12,120 nucleotides of DNA. Source: DASZGL01 sp035938875. GTDB taxonomy: Bacteria; Chloroflexota; Dormibacteria; Aeolococcales; Aeolococcaceae. Of the stretch, positions 1 to 6,039 are shown piece after piece. The stretch is taken from assembly GCA_035938875.1 (NCBI GenBank), contig DASZGL010000092.1, positions 1-12,120 of the forward strand, read 5' to 3'. The translations under genes were made by a program, and so were the position numbers. Each line of letters starts with the position of its first letter. The first letter of the stretch is position 1. The notes below the pieces were generated by a model. The model had not been told where the DNA came from, made no database searches, and was given only the letters and a program-made list of their open reading frames with translations.

Positions 1-85
1 GAGCTTCGCCGAGGGGCACATCCGCGACGACGCCGGCGACCTGGTGGCGCGGGGAACGGCGACGTTCACCACCGCCGCAGGGTGA
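1..85 (+). CDS. Hotdog-fold thioesterase (PaaI-like), C-terminal fragment
   Basis: Only the last 27 codons are in the window, in the frame beginning at base 2 and ending at TGA 83-85. The visible peptide contains EGHIRDDAGDLVARGTATF, which matches the last two beta strands of small acyl-CoA thioesterases of the PaaI/YdiI type, where a conserved 'G.lvA.g.aTf' strand closes the hotdog sheet. Members usually hydrolyse acyl- or aryl-CoA in the cytosol as oligomers. The catalytic Asp/Glu and helix lie upstream of the window and cannot be checked. The gene converges on the Tim44-like gene. Before the repeat at 104-343 formed, the two stop codons would have been only 18 bases apart. The family call rests on a short stretch, so substrate cannot be given. 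Confidence 0.6.
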   Translation, partial: SFAEGHIRDDAGDLVARGTATFTTAAG

Positions 86-118
86 AGCCCCGCAGCAACC
101 TCGTTAGTAGCCGGAGCT

Positions 119-159
119 GACCTGGTCGATGCGGGTCAGCACCCAGTCGTACTTGCCGC
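119..159. repeat. 41-bp direct repeat, copy A (old 3' end of the Tim44-like gene)
   Basis: Identical over 41 bases to 303-343. Read on the minus strand it encodes GKYDWVLTRIDQV, the same peptide as near the end of the Tim44-like protein. Copy A then continues in frame with SSGY and a TAA at 106-104. This copy therefore looks like the original gene end, now separated from the gene body by the element at 160-302. Confidence 0.9.
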
Positions 160-302
160 ATACCTTCGCGGGGGGATTCTCCCCCCGGATATTGCGAGAC
201 GGGCAAGCTCGCCTCGCCCAGCCCCCTCGGCATGCTTCGCATGCCGGGCGCGCTTCGCCGCGCGATTCGCGGCAATTCCTTGAATCTACGTCACTGATAT
301 CC
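160..302. mobile_element. 143-bp non-coding hairpin-rich element (REP/MITE-like candidate)
   Basis: This stretch lies exactly between the two 41-bp direct repeats and has no convincing coding frame. It holds a series of perfect hairpins. One is 169-187 (8-bp stem, C, six G, A paired with T, six C, G; loop TTC). The second is 229-245, GGCATGC-TTC-GCATGCC, extendable by one more pair at 228/246. The third is 249-264 (CGCGC stem, 6-base loop), and the fourth is 261-271 (CGCG-ATT-CGCG). GGATAT at 187-192 is inverted as ATATCC at 297-302, so the core may be 187-302. Clustered short hairpins with TTC loops and no coding sequence suggest a dispersed intergenic repeat. A true REP or MITE assignment would need other genomic copies. 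The flanking duplication, at 41 bp, is longer than a usual transposon target duplication. Confidence 0.55.
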
Positions 303-1259
303 GACCTGGTCGATGCGGGTCAGCACCCAGTCGTACTTGCCGCTCATCACCGGCGCCTTGCAGTAGCTGCAGACACCGGCGAGGTCGAGGTCGAGCGGTG
401 CACCGCAGTTGGGGCACTTCTGCGACATAGTGCCGCCGCCCGGCTTGGTGGTCGCCGCCGCGGAGCGCTGGAAGATCCAGTCCTCGCTCCATTGCCCCAC
501 ATCGCGACTGCCCCGCACGATCTTGCCACTCTTGACGTCAACGTCGTAGTCGGCGCAGGCGGCGAGGATACGCACCGTGATGGTGTCGTAGGTCTGATCG
601 GTGTGGGCGCCGGTGATGTCGGCGCGGCCCACCGACAGGTTGTCGAGCACGTTGCGGCGACCCTCCGCCTGGTACTGCTCGATCTGCACGTTGTGCTGCT
701 GCCACAGGGCATCGGCCATGACGCGGCGGCTCATCTCCGGCTTCAATTCCGACCATGCCTGCTCGACCACGAAGAAGGCACGCTCCACCTGGGAGACGAA
801 CGCAGTCTCGTCGAAGTCGGGGTCGTGCGCCTTGATCGCGGCGATGCCGCGGTCCTGGTCACCGGCGCCCATCGCGCCGGTGTCGGTGCCCTCGAGCGTC
901 TCGCCGCGAAAACGGTCGGGGACGCCCACGGGGTGACTGTCGTCATACGGCCCCGCGCTGACAGGCGCGGGCATGGCCGGCGCGGCGCCGGGGCCCATGA
1001 CCGGTGGGGGTGACATCGGCTCGTCCCCCCCACCCGAGCTCATCGACGAGCTCGCCGCGCGGCTGATCATGAAGATCACCGCGCCGATGATCAGCAGCGT
1101 GAGCAGACCGCCACCGCCAAGGAAGAAGGGCAGCAGGAACAGCCCGCCTCCTCCCCCGGAGCTGACGTGGGTTCCGCCGCCACCACCACCGCCGCCACCG
1201 AAGTTCTGTCCGCCGCCGGCTCGTCCCAGGACAGCGGCGGCGGCGAGCGCCCAGCCCAC
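291..1259 (-). CDS. Tim44-like domain membrane protein with C-terminal zinc ribbon
   Basis: Predicted protein of 322 aa. A glycine-rich N-terminus (Gly tracts at about 21-29 and 35-39) precedes one membrane segment at about 40-66. A Gly/Pro/Met-rich linker follows to about 140. Residues about 146-265 resemble the Tim44/MBA1 fold (DPDFDETAF, FFVVEQAW, then LWQQHN, YDTITVRI and EDWIFQR), a domain that binds membranes or proteins in mitochondria and occurs in bacterial membrane proteins of unknown role. A C-terminal zinc ribbon has C282-x2-C285 and C297-x2-C300. The GTG start is chosen because AAGGAGG lies 8 bases upstream, inside the last codons of the SPFH gene; the two frames are the same and only one codon (CCC) separates its TAG from this GTG. 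The last residues (GYQ) come from the inserted element; the older end was probably SSGY. It is likely made together with the SPFH protein and placed at the membrane. Exact function is unknown. Confidence 0.85.
   Translation of the reverse strand: MGWALAAAAVLGRAGGGQNFGGGGGGGGGTHVSSGGGGGLFLLPFFLGGGGLLTLLIIGAVIFMISRAASSSMSSGGGDEPMSPPPVMGPGAAPAMPAPVSAGPYDDSHPVGVPDRFRGETLEGTDTGAMGAGDQDRGIAAIKAHDPDFDETAFVSQVERAFFVVEQAWSELKPEMSRRVMADALWQQHNVQIEQYQAEGRRNVLDNLSVGRADITGAHTDQTYDTITVRILAACADYDVDVKSGKIVRGSRDVGQWSEDWIFQRSAAATTKPGGGTMSQKCPNCGAPLDLDLAGVCSYCKAPVMSGKYDWVLTRIDQVGYQ
303..343. repeat. 41-bp direct repeat, copy B (current 3' end of the Tim44-like gene)
   Basis: Perfect match to 119-159, with a start-to-start distance of 184 bases. 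This copy is joined to the gene body. Beyond it the reading frame runs into the inserted element and ends GYQ-stop (TGA 293-291) instead of SSGY-stop. Confidence 0.9.
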
Positions 1260-1262
1260 GGG

Positions 1263-2417
1263 CTAACCCTCCTTGGCCGGAGGCGTGGCGAGCGGCGGTG
1301 CGCCTTCGGCAGCGGCGGGCTCGGCCACGCTCTTGCCGCACGACGGGCAGAACTTGGCGCCCGCGCCGAGCTCGGCGCCGCACGACGGGCATATCGCCGG
1401 CTTGGGGGTGAGCGATGTGCCGCACGCGGAGCAGAACTTCGCCGTTGCCGGGTTGCTCGCCTGGCAGTTGGGACACGTCACCGCGGCCGAGCCGCCGCCG
1501 TCGCCGCCACCCGGCTGGGTGTAGCCACCACCTCCGCCGGCGAACCCGGGTGCCGGTGGAGGTGGCGGTCCCGGTGGCATCGGCTGCGCCGCCTGACCGC
1601 CGATGCCCAAGCCGGCAGCAAGAAATGCGCCACCGGTGCCGCCGCCGCCCTTGGCCATCCCCTCGCCGGCGCCGAGTGCTGCCTCGCCGGCCGCGTACTG
1701 CTGGAATGACCCGGCGAGCCGCGAGTAGGCGGTGTCCTTGGCCAGCCGCCGCAGCTCAGCTTCGGTGTCCTCGTCGAGGCTGACCGTGAAGTTGGCCATG
1801 CGGATGATCTCGAGGCCGTAGTCCCCGAGGTTGGCGTTGCCGGCGGCGACCGCGGCCGTCTCCATCTCGTCGGTGTACGCGGCGAGTCCGAGCACCGGCC
1901 AGCTGTTGCGCACGATGTTCTTGGTCAGGTCGGTGCGCAGTCCGCGGAGCAGCATGTCCTCGGTCAGCGCCGTGATCCGGCTGTTGTCAGGGACGTCCTG
2001 GGTGCCGCTGAACTTGGTGATCAGCGCCGTGCCGTCTTTGACATGAACGATGTATTCACCAAAGACGCGGAGGGTGACGAGCAGCCCGGTCTGGGGATCC
2101 TGGACCTCGTCGACCTGACCGCCGAAACGGTCCATCACCTGACGGTTGCTGACGAAGTAGAGCTCGGTCCGGTAGGCGTTGCCCGCGGTGAGCATGTCCT
2201 TGAAAACACCGAGGAAGGGGAGCTCGACGGCATCGACGGTGTGCCGGCCCGGCGGCAGCGTGCCGATCACCTGGCCCTGGTAGAGGAAGACCGCGGTCTC
2301 GTCGGGGGCGACGATGGCCTTGGTGAAACGCCGGATCTGCTGGTCGGGCCACTTGTAGACCAGCTGGTCCTTCTTGTCGTCCGGAACCGCGATGTTCTCG
2401 CGCTTGAAGAGCGCCAT
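1263..2417 (-). CDS. SPFH-domain protein with two C-terminal zinc ribbons (YdjI-like)
   Basis: Predicted protein of 384 aa starting MALFKRENIAVPDD. Residues about 20-230 form an SPFH/band-7-like domain of the type annotated 'virion core protein-like' (KWPDQQIRRFTKAIVAPDE near the start; FVSNRQVMDRFGG; the helical part ends LRRLAKDTAYSRLAGSFQQY). A low-complexity Gly/Pro linker follows at about 245-312. Two zinc ribbons come next: C315-x2-C318/C329-x2-C332 and C343-x2-C346/C357-x2-C360. No membrane helix is seen, so it probably sits on the cytoplasmic face and oligomerises. In Bacillus subtilis the related SPFH/zinc-ribbon protein YdjI works with membrane proteins YdjG/YdjH to place the membrane-stress protein PspA; no PspA is visible here. 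The frame is open for 57 codons upstream, but this ATG begins the conserved N-terminus and has a weak GGGGG about 7 bases before it. It is coupled to the Tim44-like gene downstream, and both proteins end in zinc ribbons, which suggests a joint complex. Confidence 0.85.
   Translation of the reverse strand: MALFKRENIAVPDDKKDQLVYKWPDQQIRRFTKAIVAPDETAVFLYQGQVIGTLPPGRHTVDAVELPFLGVFKDMLTAGNAYRTELYFVSNRQVMDRFGGQVDEVQDPQTGLLVTLRVFGEYIVHVKDGTALITKFSGTQDVPDNSRITALTEDMLLRGLRTDLTKNIVRNSWPVLGLAAYTDEMETAAVAAGNANLGDYGLEIIRMANFTVSLDEDTEAELRRLAKDTAYSRLAGSFQQYAAGEAALGAGEGMAKGGGGTGGAFLAAGLGIGGQAAQPMPPGPPPPPAPGFAGGGGGYTQPGGGDGGGSAAVTCPNCQASNPATAKFCSACGTSLTPKPAICPSCGAELGAGAKFCPSCGKSVAEPAAAEGAPPLATPPAKEG
1268..1274 (-). 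promoter_or_regulatory. Shine-Dalgarno AAGGAGG deciding the GTG start of the Tim44-like gene
   Basis: Read on the minus strand, AAGGAGG is followed by 8 bases and then GTG (1259-1257). The site overlaps the last codons and stop of the SPFH gene, which indicates translational coupling of the pair. Confidence 0.8.
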
Positions 2418-2437
2418 GGATAACCCCCGGGTTGATC

Positions 2438-2455
2438 GGGCCCCAGATTGGGCCC
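2438..2455. repeat. GGGCCC inverted pair in the SPFH gene leader
   Basis: GGGCCC at 2438-2443 and again at 2450-2455 can pair across the 6-base loop CAGATT. It lies 21 bases upstream of the SPFH start codon (2417). It may be an operator or a leader hairpin; no promoter hexamers pair convincingly with it. Confidence 0.35.
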
Positions 2456-2476
2456 CTCGCCATGCTACCGAAGACC

Positions 2477-2496
2477 GGCTAACGCCGCCGTTAGCC
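2477..2496 (-). terminator. Hairpin just after the SDR stop, possible terminator
   Basis: A perfect 8-bp stem, GGCTAACG/CGTTAGCC, with loop CCGC begins 6 bases after the SDR stop on the minus strand. It sits between the SDR gene and the SPFH gene. The T tract that should follow is poor (GGTCTTCGG), so it may be a weak or factor-assisted terminator. Confidence 0.5.
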
Positions 2497-2502
2497 CCAC
2501 GG

Positions 2503-3318
2503 TCAGCGGCCGTGCGCCTCGTCGGCATCGTGGCGGAGCGTGCCCTCGTAGGTGCGTCGGATCCCCGCACGGAACACCCGTGGCGCAACGTGGCGCAGCA
2601 CGGCCGAGATCGCCATGTAGCGCGGCACGGTCAGGCCCGCGCGCTCGCGTTCAATGCTGTCGATGATGGCGGCGCTGAGAACACCGGGCTCGACCCACGT
2701 GCGCTGCGCGCCTTTGGGGAGATGGCGCAGCGCGTCCTCACTGAAGATCTCGGTGCGCACCAGGCCTGGGTTGATCCAGCAGACATGGATGCCGCTGCGT
2801 CGCAGCTCCGGGGCCGTGGCCTCGCACAGGGCGATGACCGCAGCCTTCGACGCCGCGTAGCCGGCCTCCCACGTCCACGGCACCGCACCCGCCATCGAGG
2901 CGATGTTGACGATGGAACCGCGGCGATGCTCGGTCATCGAGGGCAGCACCGCCTTCATCCAGTAGACGGTGCCCATGTAGTTCACCTGCATCACCCGCTC
3001 CAGCTCCTCGACGGTGCAGAGTGCGAATGACTTGTGAAGTGGTGCGCCGGCATTGTTGACGAGGATGTCGATGCGGCCATGATCGTCCAGAACTCGACGC
3101 GCCGCGGTGTCCACCTGGACGGGGTCGGCGACGTCGCAGACCGCGTAGGTCCCCGGGGTGCCCCGGCTGCGGAGCTCCTCATCGAGCTGGTGAAGGCGGT
3201 CCTCGCGCCGGGCCACGGCGACCACCGTCGCCCCCGCAGCGGCGAGGTCGATTGCCGTCTGGCGACCGATGCCCGACGAGGCCCCGGTGACCACGGCGAC
3301 CGAGCCGGCGACCTTCAT
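2503..3318 (-). CDS. Short-chain dehydrogenase/reductase (SDR family)
   Basis: Predicted protein of 271 aa, the usual classical SDR length. It has the nucleotide-binding motif TGASSGIG at 11-18, NNAG at 88-91, the catalytic Ser at about 141 (NIASMAG), and Tyr154 and Lys158 in YAASK, followed by INPGLVRTE at 182-190. The basic ARRED after strand 2 favours NADP(H) over NAD(H). It should carry out NAD(P)-dependent oxidation of an alcohol or reduction of a carbonyl in the cytosol; the substrate cannot be told from sequence. The start at 3318 overlaps the stop of the upstream membrane protein gene in an ATGA arrangement, so translation is probably coupled and no separate ribosome site is needed. 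The open frame extends upstream through that gene, but the residues there are not SDR-like. After the catalytic region the protein continues with ordinary C-terminal helices (to HDADEAHGR), with no truncation. Confidence 0.92.
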   Translation of the reverse strand: MKVAGSVAVVTGASSGIGRQTAIDLAAAGATVVAVARREDRLHQLDEELRSRGTPGTYAVCDVADPVQVDTAARRVLDDHGRIDILVNNAGAPLHKSFALCTVEELERVMQVNYMGTVYWMKAVLPSMTEHRRGSIVNIASMAGAVPWTWEAGYAASKAAVIALCEATAPELRRSGIHVCWINPGLVRTEIFSEDALRHLPKGAQRTWVEPGVLSAAIIDSIERERAGLTVPRYMAISAVLRHVAPRVFRAGIRRTYEGTLRHDADEAHGR

Positions 3319-3917
3319 GACGGCGGCAGGTATGGCGGCGGCGTGTAACCGCCGGACGGCCGCGCGGGCGGTGACTGGGGCTGCCCCGGTGGCTGTGCCG
3401 GGGGCCGGCTGCTCACCGCGCTGGCGGTGCGGTGCCTGACTCGGTCGCGGTCGAAGGTCAGCTTGATCAGCACCGCCGAGGCGATCTGCAGTGTCCCGTA
3501 GATGAAGGTGAAACCGCCCGGGATCGAGTCGACGGTGAGGTTGACGTAGGTCTCGTAGGCGAGCACGAAGGTGATGACGGTGATCACCCCCATGCCGACG
3601 GCCACCATCAGTTCCTCGTTCTGCTGCTTGACCAGAGCGAAGTCGGGAGCGCGACGCTGCACCCAGCGATAGAGGTTGAGGCCGACGTAGGTGTTGAGCA
3701 TCATGCCGCTGAGGAAGGAAAGGACGGCGATGGTCCAGCGGAACTGGTCGAGGTGCTTGACCAGAAAGGCGGCGATGTTGATGACCATCAGCCCCACCGG
3801 GGTGACGCCGGCGATCACCGGGATGGCCCACTTCTTGAGGAAGCGGCCTAGACGGCGGCCTCGGGAGCGAGGAACGCTGCCCGCGGTCGGGCGGGGGGCT
3901 TGGCGGAGCAGCGACAT
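3315..3917 (-). CDS. Four-helix membrane protein with proline-rich tail, unknown function
   Basis: Predicted protein of 200 aa, not recognised as a named family. A basic N-terminus (RSRGRRLGRFLKK) is followed by four likely membrane helices at about 30-52, 60-82, 104-124 and 134-153. The cytoplasmic loop 83-103 is also basic (RWVQRR), and the tail begins RDRVRHR, so positive charges predict N-in/C-in topology. Residues about 170-200 are low complexity (Pro, Ser, Gln, Gly, Tyr) and end in YTPPPYLPPS. Its stop overlaps the SDR start by ATGA, so the two genes are one transcription unit. The membrane protein may anchor or partner the SDR; that is inference from layout only. No good ribosome site precedes the ATG; a TACTCT box ends 6 bases before it, consistent with a leaderless transcript. 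Confidence 0.75.
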   Translation of the reverse strand: MSLLRQAPRPTAGSVPRSRGRRLGRFLKKWAIPVIAGVTPVGLMVINIAAFLVKHLDQFRWTIAVLSFLSGMMLNTYVGLNLYRWVQRRAPDFALVKQQNEELMVAVGMGVITVITFVLAYETYVNLTVDSIPGGFTFIYGTLQIASAVLIKLTFDRDRVRHRTASAVSSRPPAQPPGQPQSPPARPSGGYTPPPYLPPS

Positions 3918-3923
3918 GCCCTA

Positions 3924-3929
3924 AGAGTA
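3924..3929 (-). promoter_or_regulatory. Candidate -10 box TACTCT for the membrane protein/SDR pair (leaderless)
   Basis: On the minus strand TACTCT, then 6 bases, then ATG (3917). The TANNNT pattern at this distance is typical of leaderless transcripts in high-GC bacteria. No convincing -35 was found. Confidence 0.4.
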
Positions 3930-3968
3930 CGGATGAGCGGCCCTAAAAGGGAGGGTGAACGCGCAACG

Positions 3969-5663
3969 TCAGCCGCCCCAGGGCATGCTCCCCGGCGAGA
4001 CCGGGAGCACCATGGAGAACTCGGCACCGCCGCCCTGCAGGTTGGCCGCCGCGACGTTACCGCCGTGACGCTCCGCCACCATGCGGACGTAATACAGGCC
4101 CAGGCCACTGCCGTTTCCGGTGGCCGGAAGGGCCCGGTAGTACTTGTCGAAGAGCCGCTCCCCCTCCGCGTCGGGAAAGCCCGGCCCGTTGTCACGGACG
4201 GTGATCCGCCACGACCGTCTTCCCCGGCGACCGGCGCGCAGCCGCACCACAGTCCCCCTGCCGGTGTGACCGAACGCGTTGCTCAGCAGGTTGGCGATGG
4301 CGTGCTCCAGGTGATGTACGTCGCACTGCACCGTGGCCTCGGGGTCGCTGATGCGCACCTCCAGGCGACAGCCGCACTGTCCGGCTTCGTCGCTCGCCGC
4401 GGCCACGACGCGGTTGACGATGTCGCCTACCCGGTGGTCGGCGAAGTGCAGCGGGCGCAGCGGATCCTCCACCCGGGCGGTGTCGGAGACCTCGGACAGA
4501 AGCGCAGAGAGCTGCTCAGCGGCCCGGGCGATGCGCTCCGAGAAGACGACAGCGTCGGCCGGCGTGGCCCCCGTCAACATGTCGACGTAGCCGCGCAGCA
4601 CGGCGAGCGGGCGGCGCAGCTCGTGGGTTGTGAGTCGCAGAAAGTCCTGGCCGGCCTCGCTGGCATGCTGCGCGGTGCGTGCCTGATGGGACCAGGCGAT
4701 GGCCGGCTCGATACGGGCGATGAATCGTGCAGCGGAGCGCGTGTCGGCGCTGCGGAAGGGTTCGGGATGAGCCCCGTCTGCGTGGCGCACGGCGTAGATC
4801 ACACCGAAGGGACGCTCAGCGAGACGCAGCGGCGCGGCCAGGGTGGCCAGCGGTTCGTCGAGGTCGGGGATGAGCTCGCGCCAGGATTCGAGCAGGCTGG
4901 TCGACGGCCGCGCTCGCAGCGTCGGGCCGTCGCTGCGCAGGAACTCGGCGAGGCTGCCCTTCTCGGCGCTGGCGAAGAGCCGGTGTTCGATGACCGAGCG
5001 GCCTGCGCTGGCGACCAGCTCCATCGTGCCCCCGCCACGGTCGAGCCAGAGCCGTGACGTATCGCCGCCGACGAGCACGCGGAAGGACTCGGTGGCCGCG
5101 TCCATGAGCTCGTCGGGGCTCTGCCTGCCGGAATCCGGCCCGAGCGCGCGAACCACCGCTGCGTCGATCACCGCGTCGTCGGCGGTGATGGCGTCGATGA
5201 TCGCCCGCCGCGACGTCACCTGGATCTCGGCCAGCCGATCGTCCAGCGCACTGAGGGTTCCCGGCTCAGGGCTGCTGCGGTCGATGGCGCGCAGCACCAA
5301 GCGGCGTCCGGCATCCAGTCGCTCCAGCATCATCCCCGGCTCGGCGCCGTGCTGGAGCATCTCCGCGGCGGCGCCCCACACGGCGTTGGACAGGTCGGTC
5401 AGCGCGGTGGCATCGCCCGAAATGTGGCGCCTGACCAGTTCGCAGAACTCCGCTGCCTGCTGCCGGGCCCGCCTGTCGAGGTCGTCAGGAAGGTCTGGCG
5501 GTACCAACGCGTAGGCATATGCGGCGCGGGTCTGCGGATCGTCGAGGCCGGTCGGCGAAGGCAATCGATCTTTCCTTTGCACGATTGCTCCGCTTTCGCG
5601 GGTCACAGCTGCGGCGGTGGTGTCGTCGGGAGTCACGGGCAGGTGTGGTGGGCGGTGGGACAT
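3969..5663 (-). CDS. Soluble sensor histidine kinase, GAF-HisKA-HATPase
   Basis: Predicted protein of 564 aa with no membrane helix or signal peptide. Residues about 60-170 are an all-helical N-terminal region of uncertain family, and about 180-325 look like a GAF sensor domain. The HisKA dimerisation helix carries the phospho-acceptor His347 in TTHELRRPL. The ATP-binding domain shows an N box (ANLLSN, Asn458/Asn462), G1 DNGPGF at 491-496, an F box (LFDKYYR, about 504-510) and G2 GNGSGLGL at 516-523. All catalytic motifs are intact, so it should autophosphorylate in the cytosol in response to a ligand or redox signal read by GAF. No response regulator lies on either side, making it an orphan kinase in this window. 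It is divergent from the dodecin gene across 163 bases. The ATG at 5663 was chosen because it starts the longest frame and has a TATAGC box 5 bases upstream; the first 40 residues are unconserved-looking, so a later start is possible. Confidence 0.88.
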   Translation of the reverse strand: MSHRPPHLPVTPDDTTAAAVTRESGAIVQRKDRLPSPTGLDDPQTRAAYAYALVPPDLPDDLDRRARQQAAEFCELVRRHISGDATALTDLSNAVWGAAAEMLQHGAEPGMMLERLDAGRRLVLRAIDRSSPEPGTLSALDDRLAEIQVTSRRAIIDAITADDAVIDAAVVRALGPDSGRQSPDELMDAATESFRVLVGGDTSRLWLDRGGGTMELVASAGRSVIEHRLFASAEKGSLAEFLRSDGPTLRARPSTSLLESWRELIPDLDEPLATLAAPLRLAERPFGVIYAVRHADGAHPEPFRSADTRSAARFIARIEPAIAWSHQARTAQHASEAGQDFLRLTTHELRRPLAVLRGYVDMLTGATPADAVVFSERIARAAEQLSALLSEVSDTARVEDPLRPLHFADHRVGDIVNRVVAAASDEAGQCGCRLEVRISDPEATVQCDVHHLEHAIANLLSNAFGHTGRGTVVRLRAGRRGRRSWRITVRDNGPGFPDAEGERLFDKYYRALPATGNGSGLGLYYVRMVAERHGGNVAAANLQGGGAEFSMVLPVSPGSMPWGG

Positions 5664-5668
5664 GACCT

Positions 5669-5674
5669 GCTATA
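5669..5674 (-). promoter_or_regulatory. Candidate -10 box TATAGC for the histidine kinase
   Basis: On the minus strand TATAGC, then 5 bases (AGGTC), then ATG. This suggests a leaderless or near-leaderless transcript. A second AT-rich hexamer, TATATT, lies about 15 bases further upstream and could be the real -10. No -35 match was found for either. Confidence 0.35.
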
Positions 5675-5814
5675 GCGGCAGGGACAATATACCCCGCCGG
5701 GCTACGCCGCATCCTATGTGTCCGAAACTGTCATGTCGGTCGTCCCGCACCGCGCCGTTTGCTGCATCTGCTCCTTCTGCTCGGGCACGATGGCGCGACC
5801 TGTACGTCGCTGCC

Positions 5815-5820
5815 GGAGGA
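5815..5820 (+). promoter_or_regulatory. Shine-Dalgarno GGAGGA deciding the GTG start of the dodecin gene
   Basis: GGAGGA is followed by 6 bases and GTG at 5827. The frame stays open far upstream, so this site is what fixes the start; it gives a 70-aa protein of normal dodecin length. Confidence 0.8.
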
Positions 5821-5826
5821 CTGCCC

Positions 5827-6039
5827 GTGATCCGCAAGACCGTCGAGCTCGAAGCCTCGTCCGCCCAGGGGGTCGAGGAGGCCGTAGAACTTGCGCTGTC
5901 CAGGGCGTCGGTGACTCTCGACGGGATCCAGAACCTGCTGGTCACCCGCATCGCCGCGCGTGTCGAGGACAACCGCATCATCGCCTGGGACGTGGCCGTC
6001 AGCGTCACCTTCCAGCTTCGCGACGGGCTGCATGACTGA
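5827..6039 (+). CDS. Dodecin-like protein lacking the flavin-stacking Trp
   Basis: Predicted protein of 70 aa, the usual dodecin size, with the beta-alpha-beta-beta pattern: strand IRKTVELEASS, helix QGVEEAVELALSRASVTL, then strands NLLVTRIAARVED and IIAWDVAVSVTFQLRD. Dodecins form hollow 12-mers that store or buffer riboflavin, FMN or related compounds in the cytosol. In characterised members a Trp near position 36 stacks on the flavin and a Gln near 55 hydrogen-bonds it. Aligned by eye, this protein has Asn36 and Trp54-Asp55 at those places, so canonical flavin binding is doubtful. The family call rests on fold pattern and length. The GTG start has a strong ribosome site. The stop overlaps the start of the metallo-beta-lactamase gene by 8 bases, indicating a two-gene operon. 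Confidence 0.82.
   Translation: MIRKTVELEASSAQGVEEAVELALSRASVTLDGIQNLLVTRIAARVEDNRIIAWDVAVSVTFQLRDGLHD

Larger units (their letters stand above)
5664..5826. other. 163-bp divergent intergenic region, kinase/dodecin
   Basis: This is the shared upstream region of the kinase (minus) and the dodecin (+). Besides the kinase-side AT-rich boxes and the dodecin ribosome site at 5815-5820, I see no strong -35/-10 pair, inverted repeat or small gene here. Confidence 0.5.

Noticed and set aside
119..343. Direct repeats considered as the start of a CRISPR array
   Set aside because: Only two units, one 143-base hairpin-rich spacer, and the repeat is coding sequence of the adjacent gene.
129..1013. Long open + strand frame opposite the Tim44-like gene
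   Set aside because: High-GC antisense shadow: His/Arg/Ala-rich composition, no domain, while the minus strand shows a membrane helix, Tim44-like domain and zinc ribbon.
2418..2588. 57-codon upstream extension of the SPFH gene
   Set aside because: Open only because of GC bias; Arg/Ser/Ala-rich, runs through the hairpin and into the SDR gene, while the ATG at 2417 begins the conserved N-terminus.
3900..5057. 385-codon open + strand frame opposite the histidine kinase
   Set aside because: Antisense to intact kinase motifs; Gly/Arg/Gln-rich with no recognisable fold.
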